In this document: positions 24,424 to 36,198 of the stretch, piece by piece | Position numbering within the stretch: position 1 is the stretch's first letter | How the letters are laid out: each line of letters begins with the position of its first letter | DNA from: Trochalopteron elliotii | Taxonomy: Eukaryota > Chordata > Aves > Passeriformes > Leiothrichidae | Length of the DNA stretch: 64,000 nucleotides | Assembly: GCA_024734555.1 (NCBI GenBank) | Contig: JANPWX010019221.1 | Coordinates: 342,719 to 406,718 of the forward strand | Direction of reading: 5' to 3' | Made by a program: the position numbers and the translations under genes | The notes under the pieces: generated by a model | What the model was told of the DNA's origin: nothing | The model's database searches: none | The model's input: the letters and a program-made list of their open reading frames with translations, nothing else

Positions 24424-24594
24424 ATGAAATTGTTTGCCAGGCGAGAGCCAGAGTCGCTGATCCTGCTGTCGGACCTGTCCAGGCAGATCCCAACATCTGT
24501 GCAGAGCTGGGATGAAGCCAACGGGGTCGTGCTCCATGGGGACTCACTGCCTGCTTTTACAAATCTCACCCAAATCCTACTCGTGAAAAACTGA
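24424..24594 (+). CDS. possible small or partial coding sequence, 56 codons, unknown
   Basis: A plus-strand frame starts with ATG at 24424 and ends with TGA at 24592-24594. The middle reads PESLILLSDLSRQIPTSVQS and then WDEANGVVLHGDSLPAF. Codons ending in G or C dominate in the middle, and leucine is mostly CTG. Six to seven CpGs fall in about 160 bases, in sharp contrast with the AT-rich flanks. This is how a vertebrate coding exon or a retrocopy fragment often looks. An acceptor-like TTTGCCAG precedes 24443, but no matching donor is obvious. The opposite strand is also open across the same bases (24414-24647), so the true frame, if any, is not settled. I do not recognise the protein. An unrelated GC-rich insertion or chance is possible. 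Confidence 0.3.
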   Translation: MKLFARREPESLILLSDLSRQIPTSVQSWDEANGVVLHGDSLPAFTNLTQILLVKN

Positions 24595-27500
24595 TTCATT
24601 AAGTGAAATGTCACACTTAACTGTATGCATATGCACAGTCTGTGCATTTTTCTGCCACTCTTTTAAAAGACATTAAAATTCACCTCAGGGGTTAAATTAT
24701 TCCCTTAATTATCTACTACTTAAGATCTCAGTACATTTCAGACTAAAATTTAGGTTTGCAATATGGAAATCGGATCTGAGAGCAGAATTGGCAAATGTTT
24801 TCCAGATCCTTTATGTCTCAAAAAGTAGTATTTATTATCCACCTTATAGAGAACTTTGTCTTCCATTTCCTATGTCAGAGAAAACCAGACAGGTCATGCA
24901 CCTCTTCTGGTGTGAATTATGCACAGAATTACTTTCTTGGGTAAATGAGCCTCTGATGGGTTACAGACTGCTGCATCTGAATTTTGTTACAGGTATCCTC
25001 TCTAAGTGGCATAAATATAGTCTGTGGATGTTGCTGTGACAGCACTTTGGAGATGTACACTTAAGCTAAGGAGGGGTCACAATAAAACAGGCTACAAGTA
25101 TAAAGTGCAGTGCAGACTTTCACCTTAAGTCAAGTTTAATATTTTTTATTCTCCTTGATTATGCCACAACCTTTATTTTTCTCTAGGGGGGAGAAGATGG
25201 AAATGAAATGTTATATTTTGTCTATCTGTATACACTGCAGGTTTACTGTTTTCAGTGGTTATCTTGTTTAGAACGCAGAGTTCTCAAAATAAGAAACAAG
25301 ATTTCCAAGCTTTCATCTAAATGTATCCCAATCTGTGGAGCTGCACATTTGTTCTGAAGCACCTGAGGACCTGAGATGCAGGCCTGAGGACCCATGTAAA
25401 CATGAGTGCCTGTAACACCATGGCCTTAATTCTGCAGAAAATTCAAAAAGACCATTATCTGTGACTTGTGTTATGCAATGTGCATCTCATATTTAGTGTG
25501 GTGTTTGGATGTGACAGTTCTAGTCAGCCATGGATATCCGTGTTCCCTCCAGAGGCCTCCCTGCCTTTCCTCCTCATTACTTCACTTTTCACCACCTCTC
25601 ATAAGGCATTTGTTGTTCAGCTGTTCTTATTAAGAGCTGCACGTCTCCTGCAATTTGTGATCCTCAGGATTCATCTTTCATCATATTAGAGAGCAGATGG
25701 AAGTTGTAAGTCCTTGGATTTTCCAGAAACGTGCTAAGCGAGTCTGAAATGAGTCACTTAGACGTATTAACAGAGCAGTCGAGCTGATAACAAAATCTGT
25801 GTTTGGCATATTGTGCAGACATAAGACTCTCACTTTCACTTTTGCTTTTCATGAGGCTAAAGAAGATTGCATTTAGGTGAAGTGCCTCCAGCCCAGGCAA
25901 ACAGAAAAGGGAAAATGCTTCTCATCAGTGCAGCTGTGCTTAACCTGGTGCAGACAGAGGAATGGCCACACACCAGAGTCAGCTCTGTTGTTGCTTTTTT
26001 TCCAACCTGGAAATGAAGCTTGAGATAATTTTAGGAAGGAGGTAATGTAAGAGGGTAAGGTAATATGGATCTTTATTTGAAGACTTTCAGGAGCAGTTAT
26101 GGAAAGATGTCCACAAAAGCCCATCCCCACAGGGGTGATTTTTACAGATTTTAGGAAATTACTATAATTGATAAAAAGCACCAATTAGGAGAACAAGTGG
26201 TGATGGAATTCCCCCCACACCGGTCAAGCTCCTTCTCTGGAGCCCTCCCTTGGTACTTTGTCCATGAAATGTGTCTCAAAGAGCTGTTTTCAACCGTGGT
26301 AGCCAGGAAGAACTAAGAGAGCACTGGGACCTTGTACCCTCTGGGGCTTGGAGTTCTGGAATTCATTTTGTCTTTCTGCCTAGGGAAAGGGCATGGAAAA
26401 TTACTGGTAAAACTACCCACTAATACAATAGGCTACACAGCTACAAAATATGTACAAAGAATAAAGAGAACACAGAAAAGGAAAAAAGCAAAAACCAAAA
26501 CGGCATCAGTGCAAGAGCCACAAAACACCTTTGTCCTCAGCCCAAGGAGATCTGACCAGCTCAAGTGGGACTGCTCAGGGCAGACCCCTGAACCAGAAGC
26601 ATCAGGAGGGACCCTGGTATGGAAGATGAGCCATCAGGATGAAGAGGGGGAGGAAGAGTGTGCAGAGGCAACAGGCCCTGGCAAGGCTTAACCCAGCACT
26701 CGCTTTCTGTTGATCAAATGTTTGTGCAGCACTCTATTGATGAAAGGCATTATGTACAATCAGTGTTAAATATTAATGCCAGAAAATCTCCAACTCTAAA
26801 TTCCGAGTTAGTCCATTTAACATCCCCAGTGCTACTAAGCTACAACTTGACCTCCTTTAGTGATGTTCTGGAGTGCTGTAACAACATACTGTGTGCACTC
26901 TGCCATGCGTAAGGATGATCTGTATGTCAACAGTGATAAAACATTTTTAAATACAACTACCAAAACAAAAGTTTGGAAACAAGGCATTTCTCAATGTTAC
27001 TTAAACTTACTGTTTAAGTAGGCTGTATCTTCTCACTCTTAAAAGTGAAATAAATTCAAAATAAAAAAAGCTTCTACAACTTTTGAGGCAACGTCTGAAA
27101 TCTAGAAGGTTTACACTTCTGTATATTGAATTATTAGATTATTAAACATACCCCATGAAGTGTGTATACGCATAAGTGTTTTCACTTGTAAAAGAAAAAA
27201 TATCCTCTCTCCTCTGAAACCTTGATTTTAAGCTAATCCAAATGATAAAGTTTAAAATTTAAACTGTAATACAGCTTTCACTATGGTAGCATAAATAATC
27301 CATTAGAGCAAATGAAAAAATTAAAATTTGAATAAGCAGAGTTCATTCAATTGCAAGACATTTTACACAGGATACATTTAACAACATTACTCTGAGAAAT
27401 GGCTGAAGTTAACAGTTGTTCATCGGGACAACCACACAGGAAAAGAAATTGCAGTATCCTGGGAATTCCACTGAACTGGTCAGAAATCTCCTGTGTAGCC

Positions 27501-29690
27501 TACTTCCAGGCAATGACACAAGTCCCAGCTTAAGAGCAGGAGGACCTCAGCTTTGTTTTAATTATGAAGAAAGCCCTTGACTTCAGAACGCAGAGAAATA
27601 AATCCATGGAGACACCTGTCATGAACTAAAGTATCTAGTAAGTTAACAGTCTGTCTATCAACACTGAAGAAAAAAACAAACTTACAACCGGATTTTACCT
27701 GTTTTTGGGAAAAAATAAGCTATTCTAGAAGGCTGTGAGGCAGCCTGAGCATTCCAGTCACTTCCTTTGCCTTTCAGCCTCTACATCACCCTGTGAATTC
27801 CACGCTATCCCTTCAACTACTCACTTCTCCCTTAACTTTCTGAGCCTTCACATCCCCCTCCACTCCTCCAAGCAAAAGAAAACTGAATTTTATCCAATTT
27901 CATAAATTTTGCATGGTTCTGCATACAATCTTTTTGGTGCTCCACTCTCAATAAATACTTCTTTTCACACAGAATGTTCCCAAAGCCTGCCCTCATTAAA
28001 ATGGCTGTGATCTCCCATTGTTTTCAATGAAAGTGAAGCTAAAATCGTTGTAAGAGAAGAGGAAAAAGAAAGAAATGTGTCCACTGCCTCCCTCTGGGAA
28101 CCATGAAAGAGGAGCTAAATTACCTTTGGGGAAATGCTGGCTCCTTACCCTGTCTGAGGCTTCCACTGAGCTCAAACTAATCAACCATTTTACTTCTAAA
28201 TTCCAAGGAAATTAAATATTCTCTCAAAGAAGAGCAATTGGAATTTTGGGGAGGAAATGCTGCTTGTTCTCTCTGAAACAAGTGGCTGAGTTCTCACATT
28301 AAAAGAGAAGCAATGCACAAAATTACCTGGGAAATTACCTCTATAAAGAGAAAAATTATGTTGGATGTAAGAAGCAACACATTTTTGTATCAGAGGTACA
28401 ATTAACATTTGTGACACAGAGCACTTCTAATCCAAGCATTATATTTTCGCCTAATTTATGAGAAGGAATGGTGAAGGAGAATGGTATGAGCAGAACAAGC
28501 ACATCTTCCCTCTTTGTGAAAATGTGAGAACGAGAGAATTCAGCTGGATATTTCTTAGCAGGAAACAGGAAACTAATCCCGATTTTCCTGCAAAATGAGT
28601 CTCTGCAATCCAAGGGAAGTACCAACTGCCCAACTTCAAAAAAAATCTGGTGAGCCAACAAAACATTTCATACTTTTGGAGATCCAGTGCAATATTCTGG
28701 TATTCACTTATAAACACCTGACATCAGCCAACGTTGTTTGCAGACTTTGGGAGCTGGAGCATGCCTTCAACTAATCCTTTCCACAACAATTGCATTAATG
28801 AACAGCTACTGAGCAATAAAATTAAGGGGCTGGGAGACTGAAGCAGCCCAGCTCGCCTGTGTAAATCCTATGTAAGGCCCTCGGGTGGTGACCCACGCTG
28901 TCCTCCTCAAATCTCCCAGTGAGCACCGGCCTCCATGCAGACAAAACAGTGCTCCTACACCAAGGACAAGAATTCTGAACATTTCTCCAGTTTTTCACAT
29001 TCACAGCATTTTTGGCTGCACATAAGAGAAAGTCAAGCATGCACTACCTTGTGAAATTACACCAAACAGCGTTCTGCAAAAAATAAGGTTCATTAATTGT
29101 TTATTGTTGTGCAATCTTTAACCATATGGATTACTTCATGTGTTCAGGTATGTAATTTCAAAGCAAATGCAAATTCTTGGTTTTCTTCTGGCTCCCATAT
29201 CTAAGAACACATCTTACTGCACATATACCTGAACAGTGTGAGACATCATCTCCACAGAATGAAAGGAGCAGTAAAGAAAGCCACTTCATTCGAAATTAAA
29301 TATGAATGCTACTTACACAAAAGGAAAGAATACAATTTTAACAATGAATGTATGAGAGGAAATGCTATTCACTTCCCTATTAACTACAAAAAGAATGCTA
29401 CAGCCACTTAATAGATTTCTTCTACTTTTAAGAAATAACCTGTTCTCTACCTGGACACAGGAACCATCTACAGAGTAGACTAATCAATTGTCTGAAGAAC
29501 ATACTCTGAGGGTGAAATCACTGACTTAAGTGATGATCAGTAAACATGCAAACAGCCTTCCGGCACTTTCTGGAATTCAGGTAAGGAATTAACAGGTAAC
29601 TCAGATTACCAGCATTGCCTCTGGTACAAAAGCCCTGGAGTAAAGCAGGACAACCTGTCATCTTTTGCCCTTCTATGGGAGGAAGAGGAT
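24595..29690. other. AT-rich stretch, no gene seen
   Basis: About 5 kb of ordinary non-coding sequence. A 119-codon open frame at 26332-26691 is lysine-rich in the middle and charged at the end, without a recognised domain. The frames at 28356-28717 (-) overlap each other and are not convincing. An AP-1-like TGAGTCA lies near 25750. No named repeat was recognised. Confidence 0.5.
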
Positions 29691-32600
29691 GATGGGGACC
29701 TTTTTTTTCTTTCTTTCTGTTTTAAGCAGAAGGAGTTTAACATGCATTCTCCACAGAAACTGACAGCTGGAAACCAGACCTAGAATTCCATTTTCAGCAA
29801 TAAACCTAGAAGCAAAGCTGCCCTAGCTAGGCTGCCTGCAGAAGGTCGCAGTAGCAAGAGATGGGTCAGGCAATCAAGAACGAAAACAAGTTCCTTCATC
29901 TCTGATGCACAAAAGGCAGGGAAGGAGGACAGCAGTTTAATGAAACCAGAAACCAAACAGTCCTTGTGGGAGAAGTCTCACAGGTTTTCATGGTAATCTG
30001 TAGTCCAAAACAGACCTAAAAGTATTCATAACTCCTCAAACACTGAGTATTGATAATGATTAATTAAGGGGACTTGGGACATTTAGGGTGTGCAAGTGCC
30101 TCTTAGCTCTGCTGAAGGGAGATGGGTCCAGAGAAGAAAGTATTAACTTCTCTCCCCAAAAAACAGAGAAATAAATGCAGAGACCAAACTTTTCTGAAGA
30201 GAGGTGCACAGAGACTGATCAGCCATCTCAAATGTCCAAACACCCCTCTCAGTAACGTCTAGGAAAATTTTGTTTCTATACTTATGACCTTCAAAAGAAA
30301 TAATCTGGACAAAACTAATGACAGCATTGTCTTTGGTGCACTCTACAACCCTTGGTCACAGAGCTCAGCACTGAACTGTGCCAACAGAGCAGAGGACATG
30401 TGGACCCAGCTCATGAGGCTTTTCAGTCTCTGGGGCAAGAAGTGTCTCCAGCTTGTTACCCTGTGCATTACATGGAATTCTTATGGGAGACACAAACACA
30501 AACCAGACACCTTTGCCCACACCAGAAGTGATCTTTCAAAGAGCTGGGGAGAAGAACTTACCAAACCTTACCCGTAAAATAATCAAGATTTTAATACAGC
30601 TATGTGTGAGAAAGAGTGAACCCCTTCTTTGCACAAGCACCACATGGAAAAACTTCCAATGCCAGGAGCATGAGGTAACAGGAGCACAGGAATTTCTGGA
30701 CAGTAAAAATATCTTAACTGCTCTGTACAGAAATCATCTTGTAATGTGTACCACCATTTCAAACCCAGAGACAGGGTTGAATGGCCAGGCCTGAGGAAGA
30801 GCAGGATGGTGATTTGTAGCCATCAGAAGAAGGGGTGCTGCTAAAAATCCAGGTTTTATTTCCCCTTTTGGACCCAGTTTTAAGCTTGGAAAGTGGAAAG
30901 AGATGCATGTTGGAATTTGCTTTTCTCAGCAGAAGATCTCAAAACATGGAAAAATGAGCTCTTAACTAGAGAGGTGAAGAGATCTCCTCAGGACACTGTG
31001 AAGAAACACAAACCATTTTACACTGGAGACTGAATTTTGCCTCAGACCATCCATGTACATGATTTCTCACAAGACTTCAAAGTGCGAAGAGATTTTCCTC
31101 CAGGAGAAAGTAAAGTAACAGGTAACCAGAAAAGAATCACAGGGATCTTTCTGCTTCAAATGAAGCTACTCCTACTGAAATGCCTGCAGTATTAACAGAC
31201 TGGGTGAGCAAGCAACAGTTTTCTTTGCTGAGCCACCTGAAACAATTTCCAATTCTACATCACGCATCTCAAAACTTCCAGGCCAGGACCTATCTCCCTG
31301 ATCCAGCACAAGCACATTCATGACATGCATCTTTTCAAGCCTAAAAAAAATGATAAAAATGTACATAACCAGTTCAGAACCTTATTCACTTAGAAGAAAA
31401 CATATCCAGTGGCCAATTTTAACAGAAAATAAACATACCATCGATTTCAAATACAGGGAAGCTGTAAATACTTAAACTCAGGATGAGCAAGGAAAATCTT
31501 CTTTATAAAGCCAGAATAGGGCTTTGCTTTTCTATTCAGTGGATTTTTAGTAAGATGAGTATTGTAGTGCTGCAAGCAACAATCCACTGTCTGAGGGAGG
31601 AGAGAAATCAAACAGCATTAATCTTACAGCTGCAGTTCAGATAATGTAAAACTTATAAGTAAACTTAAACTCAGTCTTTCTGTGTATTCATTTTATGAGT
31701 CAACCTGTGTGTTCCTGCCTGACTCGCAGCTATGTCGAGTGAGGCAACAATATTTCCAAATCATTAAATCATCTGCAAGTGCTTTCCTCCTCCACCAAGG
31801 ATTCCTAAGCCTTTCTCTCTCTTTCTTTCTGACAAAAGCAACGACAAGATTATTTCCTCTCCAAACACAGCCCACTCAGCTACAGCTGCCATGTCTGCAG
31901 CAGCCAGACCACGCGCCCCTTCAGCAGGAATGGTTTTTCTTAGGTCAAGTGGAACACATGCTTAATAAAAAATTCTGAATTGCTCGTATGAATTAATAAA
32001 CAAGCCTTCTGTGCTGTTTTGTATGTACAATAACAGTTTTTAGATATGACAGAACAGCTACAAATTCTCTATTACTTGACCTGCAATACGGCAGCAGAGT
32101 TTTGATTTACCAGCCCCCTCAGCCTCGGCAGGAGCCAGAATCCAGCAGTAGCTTCCAACGGTCCCCACTGATGGTGGGATTTTGACCCCTCCACAGTCAA
32201 TGGCAAGACACTGTGTGGATCAGGATTTCACTTAATACATGTTCACCTTCCACTGCTGTGAGATCTGCTTGGCTATATCCTAATACCACTTTCTTGTTCT
32301 TTGACATAAGCTTACAATGCTACCTTAAAATTCCAGACACAAAAGCCTTGATGAAGACTGTCCTAAGCAAAACCTAAGTGATAACAAGGAGCATTGTGAG
32401 TCTTGTGAGGGATTAAATGAATTTATCCCAAATGTGACAAAAACAATGCAAAGCTTTTCCTGCCACTTTAAAATATTGAGAGAAAGGGTTTTACAAACAC
32501 CAGGTGAATTAATTTCTAAAATAAATCAAATTGTTTCTAAAATAAGTGTTCATCCTGTCTTGATGTGCAAATAGAATCAAACCATGATTTTATCTTTTCT

Positions 32601-34649
32601 TCATCAAACACAACTTTATACAATAAGTTAAATACTCAATCACAGAATTGTAGCACACACAGAACTTGCATTTTCTCACTTTTCTTGAATTATGACAATA
32701 CACATCATAAAGGAAGACGGAACTGAGCAATAAAGCCATGTAATATTCCAAGGCCTGTAGAAATTAGAAATGCTAATGGAACTTGCTAAAGGATGTTTCT
32801 AACTACTTTGATTCACCTACTTAGATTCTTAGTATACCTCCAAATTTAGAGTCAATAGTGCAGTTAAACTCTCCTGAGCTTAAAGGTTTGGGGACTCCTG
32901 TTAGACTCCAAAAGCATTTTCACTGAAAATTTCCTCTTGCTGATCGTTTTCTTTCACAATTTTGTTTCACAACAATATTTACATTTTTCAGATTTTTGGC
33001 TTTTGTTACATACACTTTATTTTGAGAACACAATGTTCCCCACTGAAGTCAACTGTTGTGCTTTGGATCTCCCCAGATTTAAATCTCTAATATCATTCCT
33101 CATGGTCTTACATTATTCCTGTGACAATTGTTCCTTCAGTGGGGAATAAAACCTTCCTCTAATAACAAGGAACCAAAATATGACGTAGTTAATACTAATA
33201 GCTAATTGTCCCATTTTTCCAACAATTTTATATTTACAACATATTAGGACAAAATGACCACAGCTATTGTACTTGCAAGAGATTTTTTTTTTTTTAATTT
33301 GAGGAATGTGCCTTACTAAGTTGGCTGACCTTAACAACTCTGTGGCTACAAAACGTCCCTAAACTTTGTTCCTGTCTCTGATAATTATTTGATTTATTAA
33401 TTATGTTCAGTCGTCAGCGTAGCCTGGACATGACAATGCAACATTGTCTAAGCTCCTTAACCATCCACCCTCACAATTTAACCACCACTGTGGGGTGTTA
33501 GAGACACTGGTGAAAGATGCTGGACATCTCTGACTGTGCTGATGGTGCATTCACAGCCTAAGGTGTTGTTTACTGCAAATAAAGCAAGATCACCATTAGC
33601 TCACACACTGTAGGATGCCAAGCCATTACCAGATTTTGATAACAGAAAATGGAAAATGGTCACTTTGCTGAATCATTTCTGCTGCTCCTGATCTGTGTTT
33701 GTAAGACACTGGGCTAGGGCAGTGTAATTCTGGTTTTATCCTTAGAAATATTTTTTGGCAGTAAATAGACACTATTTGTGAGACAGACCTAGAAAAGACT
33801 CAAGGAAAGATTCACCATTGTATTGTGAGAACTACTCTCACCCAAGACCCTCCCTGTTGTGTTTTGAACTAAGTCTCAAAGGCAGCAAAAACTGTCTCGA
33901 AACTTCTGCCCTTTATTCCTCCAGCTGTCTCGCTGATTTTGCATTTAACTTTTTTTTTGATGCTTGATTGTTTATTAGGATGAAAAATCTTCAGGTTACT
34001 TCAGGATACAAAAATATATGAACCATCCTAGTTCCAGCCAGAGTGGTCCTGACAAAAGCCAGACATCAACTTCATCTACAGAACAGTCTTTTCTTTAGCA
34101 CTGACAGAGCACAGATGTTTGGGTAGGTCATATCCATGCTTCCATATGTCCTGTCACCAGCCTTATGTCCATAGCATGGGGGACAGAAGGACACTCTTTA
34201 TTTTGCATTAACATGTGGGACAGCACCTTGATCTCTGGGACAGCTTCCAGGAGTCGCCCATATTGTGCTGGCAACTAAAGAATTAGGAACTCCTAATTCT
34301 AAGGTATCCCCCAAAAATGAGTTACATATGACCAATCTGTGTTTTTGAGCCACCGCAGTGCAGAAATACTTCTCTATCACATTTATACATGCAATTAATG
34401 AAGCCATGGTAAAGACACACAACACTTACGTAGTCATGAAAGGCTTTTGCTTCACTCGAGTGTTCACATGTTTCTCGTCTTTCTGGGGCTGCACAGTAGA
34501 GATCCCAGAACACACTGCAAGGGAAGAGGTTACACGGATGGTGAGAGTGTCACTGTGATGTTCATGTGCATTTTATGGTATACACACACCCCACATGGAT
34601 GTTCCTATACAGAAACATCACTTTCTCTCCAAAGGATGGGCAGACTCAC
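29691..34649. other. AT-rich stretch, no gene seen
   Basis: Plain non-coding DNA with pyrimidine-rich patches at about 29701-29720 and 31811-31831 and a T-run at about 33282-33294. Open frames at 30284-30794 overlap in two registers and are not recognised. Confidence 0.5.
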
Positions 34650-34929
34650 CTCTAAGGAAGAATTTACATTTGTAAATCATCTGTGAGGAACTAAATCCTT
34701 CCATCTGATCTCTGAGGCAAGCAGTGCTGTACTCCTTCAATACCACACCATTACAGACCAAGAATCTGGTCTAATATATACAAATACAACAAGTATTACT
34801 GTGCATTTAATCTTACCTCTCTGGCAACTGCTCAAATGACTTCCATAAAGCATGGGAAGGAATGAATTCGTAACAATATGGAAAGAAAGAAACTAGAGAG
34901 AAAACTGGGAATCCTTTCATGGTCCAGGT

Positions 34930-35092
34930 TCACGGAATCACAGAATTACTTGAATTGGAAAGATTTTAGAGCCCATCCAGCCTTCACCACTTTCCACTAT
35001 CCCAGGTTACTCCAAGCCCTGTCCAACCTGGCCTTGGACACTTCCAGGGATGGGGCAGCCACACCTTCTGTGGACAAACATCCAGTCTTGTG
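34930..35092 (-). mobile_element. CR1 LINE 3' end fragment
   Basis: On the plus strand it begins CGGAATCACAGAATTAC, the usual reverse-complemented CR1 terminus, and continues through 'tttccactatcccaggttac' and 'ccaacctggccttggacac'. It then runs through 'ttccagggatggggcagccac' and a decayed 'ccttctgtggacaaacatcc' block. The order shows that the element's 3' end is at the low coordinate, so it is inserted on the minus strand. Only about 160 bases remain, the usual severe 5' truncation. It carries no coding sequence. Confidence 0.92.
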
Positions 35093-36136
35093 CTTAAAGC
35101 AAAGCTCCCTGAAGATCTGGTGCCTGGGCAAGCACAGAAAACGGATGGGCATGTTCTTAGGTCATAAAGAGTGAAAGGAAGGGTATTATGGCACATCATC
35201 CCATTGGTCTTCCCCCACAAACTCCTTCAACTACAGTTATATACCAATCAGTTCTACCACAAAGTTTCTGGAATGAAACTGTGCATATGCTAGAACGACT
35301 TAATAATGTATTTGTTATGTTGGAGTTTCATAGCAGTTTTTTGCTGATTTAGACTTAATCCTCTACAACTTAATCCAACACCATAATAGGGATTTATGGA
35401 CAATTTGAGCACTCTGCTGCAAACAATCAAAATTAAGGATAATGCAGACATTAGAGATAAGAGGGACATATTCTTGCTAGGCTTCCATCACACAGCAAAA
35501 GCTGTGAAAGAATGGTCAAAGAAGGATCTTCCCATGCAGGTGTGCAAATCACTTGGGTTCAAATGGGAGTGTTTCAAAACTTGTGAATTCTTGTACTCCT
35601 GACAGCTGGGCATATTCTCTGTACTTCTGCATTCCTTCAAACACAGGCTTGTTGGATATATTAAAATAATGAATAAATACCACAGCTACACAGCAGTGCC
35701 TATGAGCACTCCTCTCCCCGGGGGAATTCCATGCACACAGCTATGGACTGCAGACTGAGCAAGCTCACATCTACACAGAGTCTCTGTATTTACTACATTT
35801 GCTTTCCAAATGCAAGTATTTATGATATGTAGAATGATCTCTTAACTGCAATATGTGCTAGAAGGTGGTGAAGAAGGAAAGTCAGGCCACCTTCTTTCTT
35901 ACCAACATATTATGCACGATTTCTTTTTTTCTGTATCCAATACCCAGTATATTTTTCTGTTATTTCCTTTCCTGTATCTAATTTTCTGTTATTTTATTCC
36001 TTAACAAGAGAATGTGTCTTAATCTTGGTCCTCTCATTATTTTTATAGTGTTCACCTCAATTTCTTGCCTCCAGCAGCTGGAACTGGCCATCAATGTATT
36101 CTAAAAAAATCAGAGGAGAAGAAAACTGGTACTTAC
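35093..36136. other. AT-rich stretch, no gene seen
   Basis: Non-coding sequence. An imperfect duplication occurs at about 35931-36002: 'ctgtatccaata' with 'ttttctgttattt', then 'ctgtatctaa' with 'ttttctgttatttt'. No gene was recognised. Confidence 0.5.
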
Positions 36137-36198
36137 CACCACCAGGAATGCAAGAATCCTGGGGGCTCCCCCAGTGTGATGTTTTTTTCCCATCTTAT
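36137..36198 (-). other. exon-shaped segment on the minus strand
   Basis: On the minus strand, a pyrimidine-rich tract ending TTTTGTTTTAG comes directly before 36198, and GTAAGT follows 36137. Both are good splice signals around a 62-nt segment. Two frames are open. One has an in-frame ATG at 36193-36191 and reads MGKKHHTGGAPRILAFLVV, a basic start followed by a hydrophobic run, as at the beginning of a signal peptide, leaving in phase 0. The other reads RWEKNITLGEPPGFLHSWW. I recognise neither. A second small segment with an acceptor and GTGAGT donor lies downstream on the same strand (34650-34680). It is either a real exon of a gene that extends outside the window or a cryptic pair of sites. 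Confidence 0.22.

Noticed and set aside
32641..32660. 'aatcacagaattgtag', similar to a CR1 end
   Set aside because: Too short, and the flanks do not match CR1.
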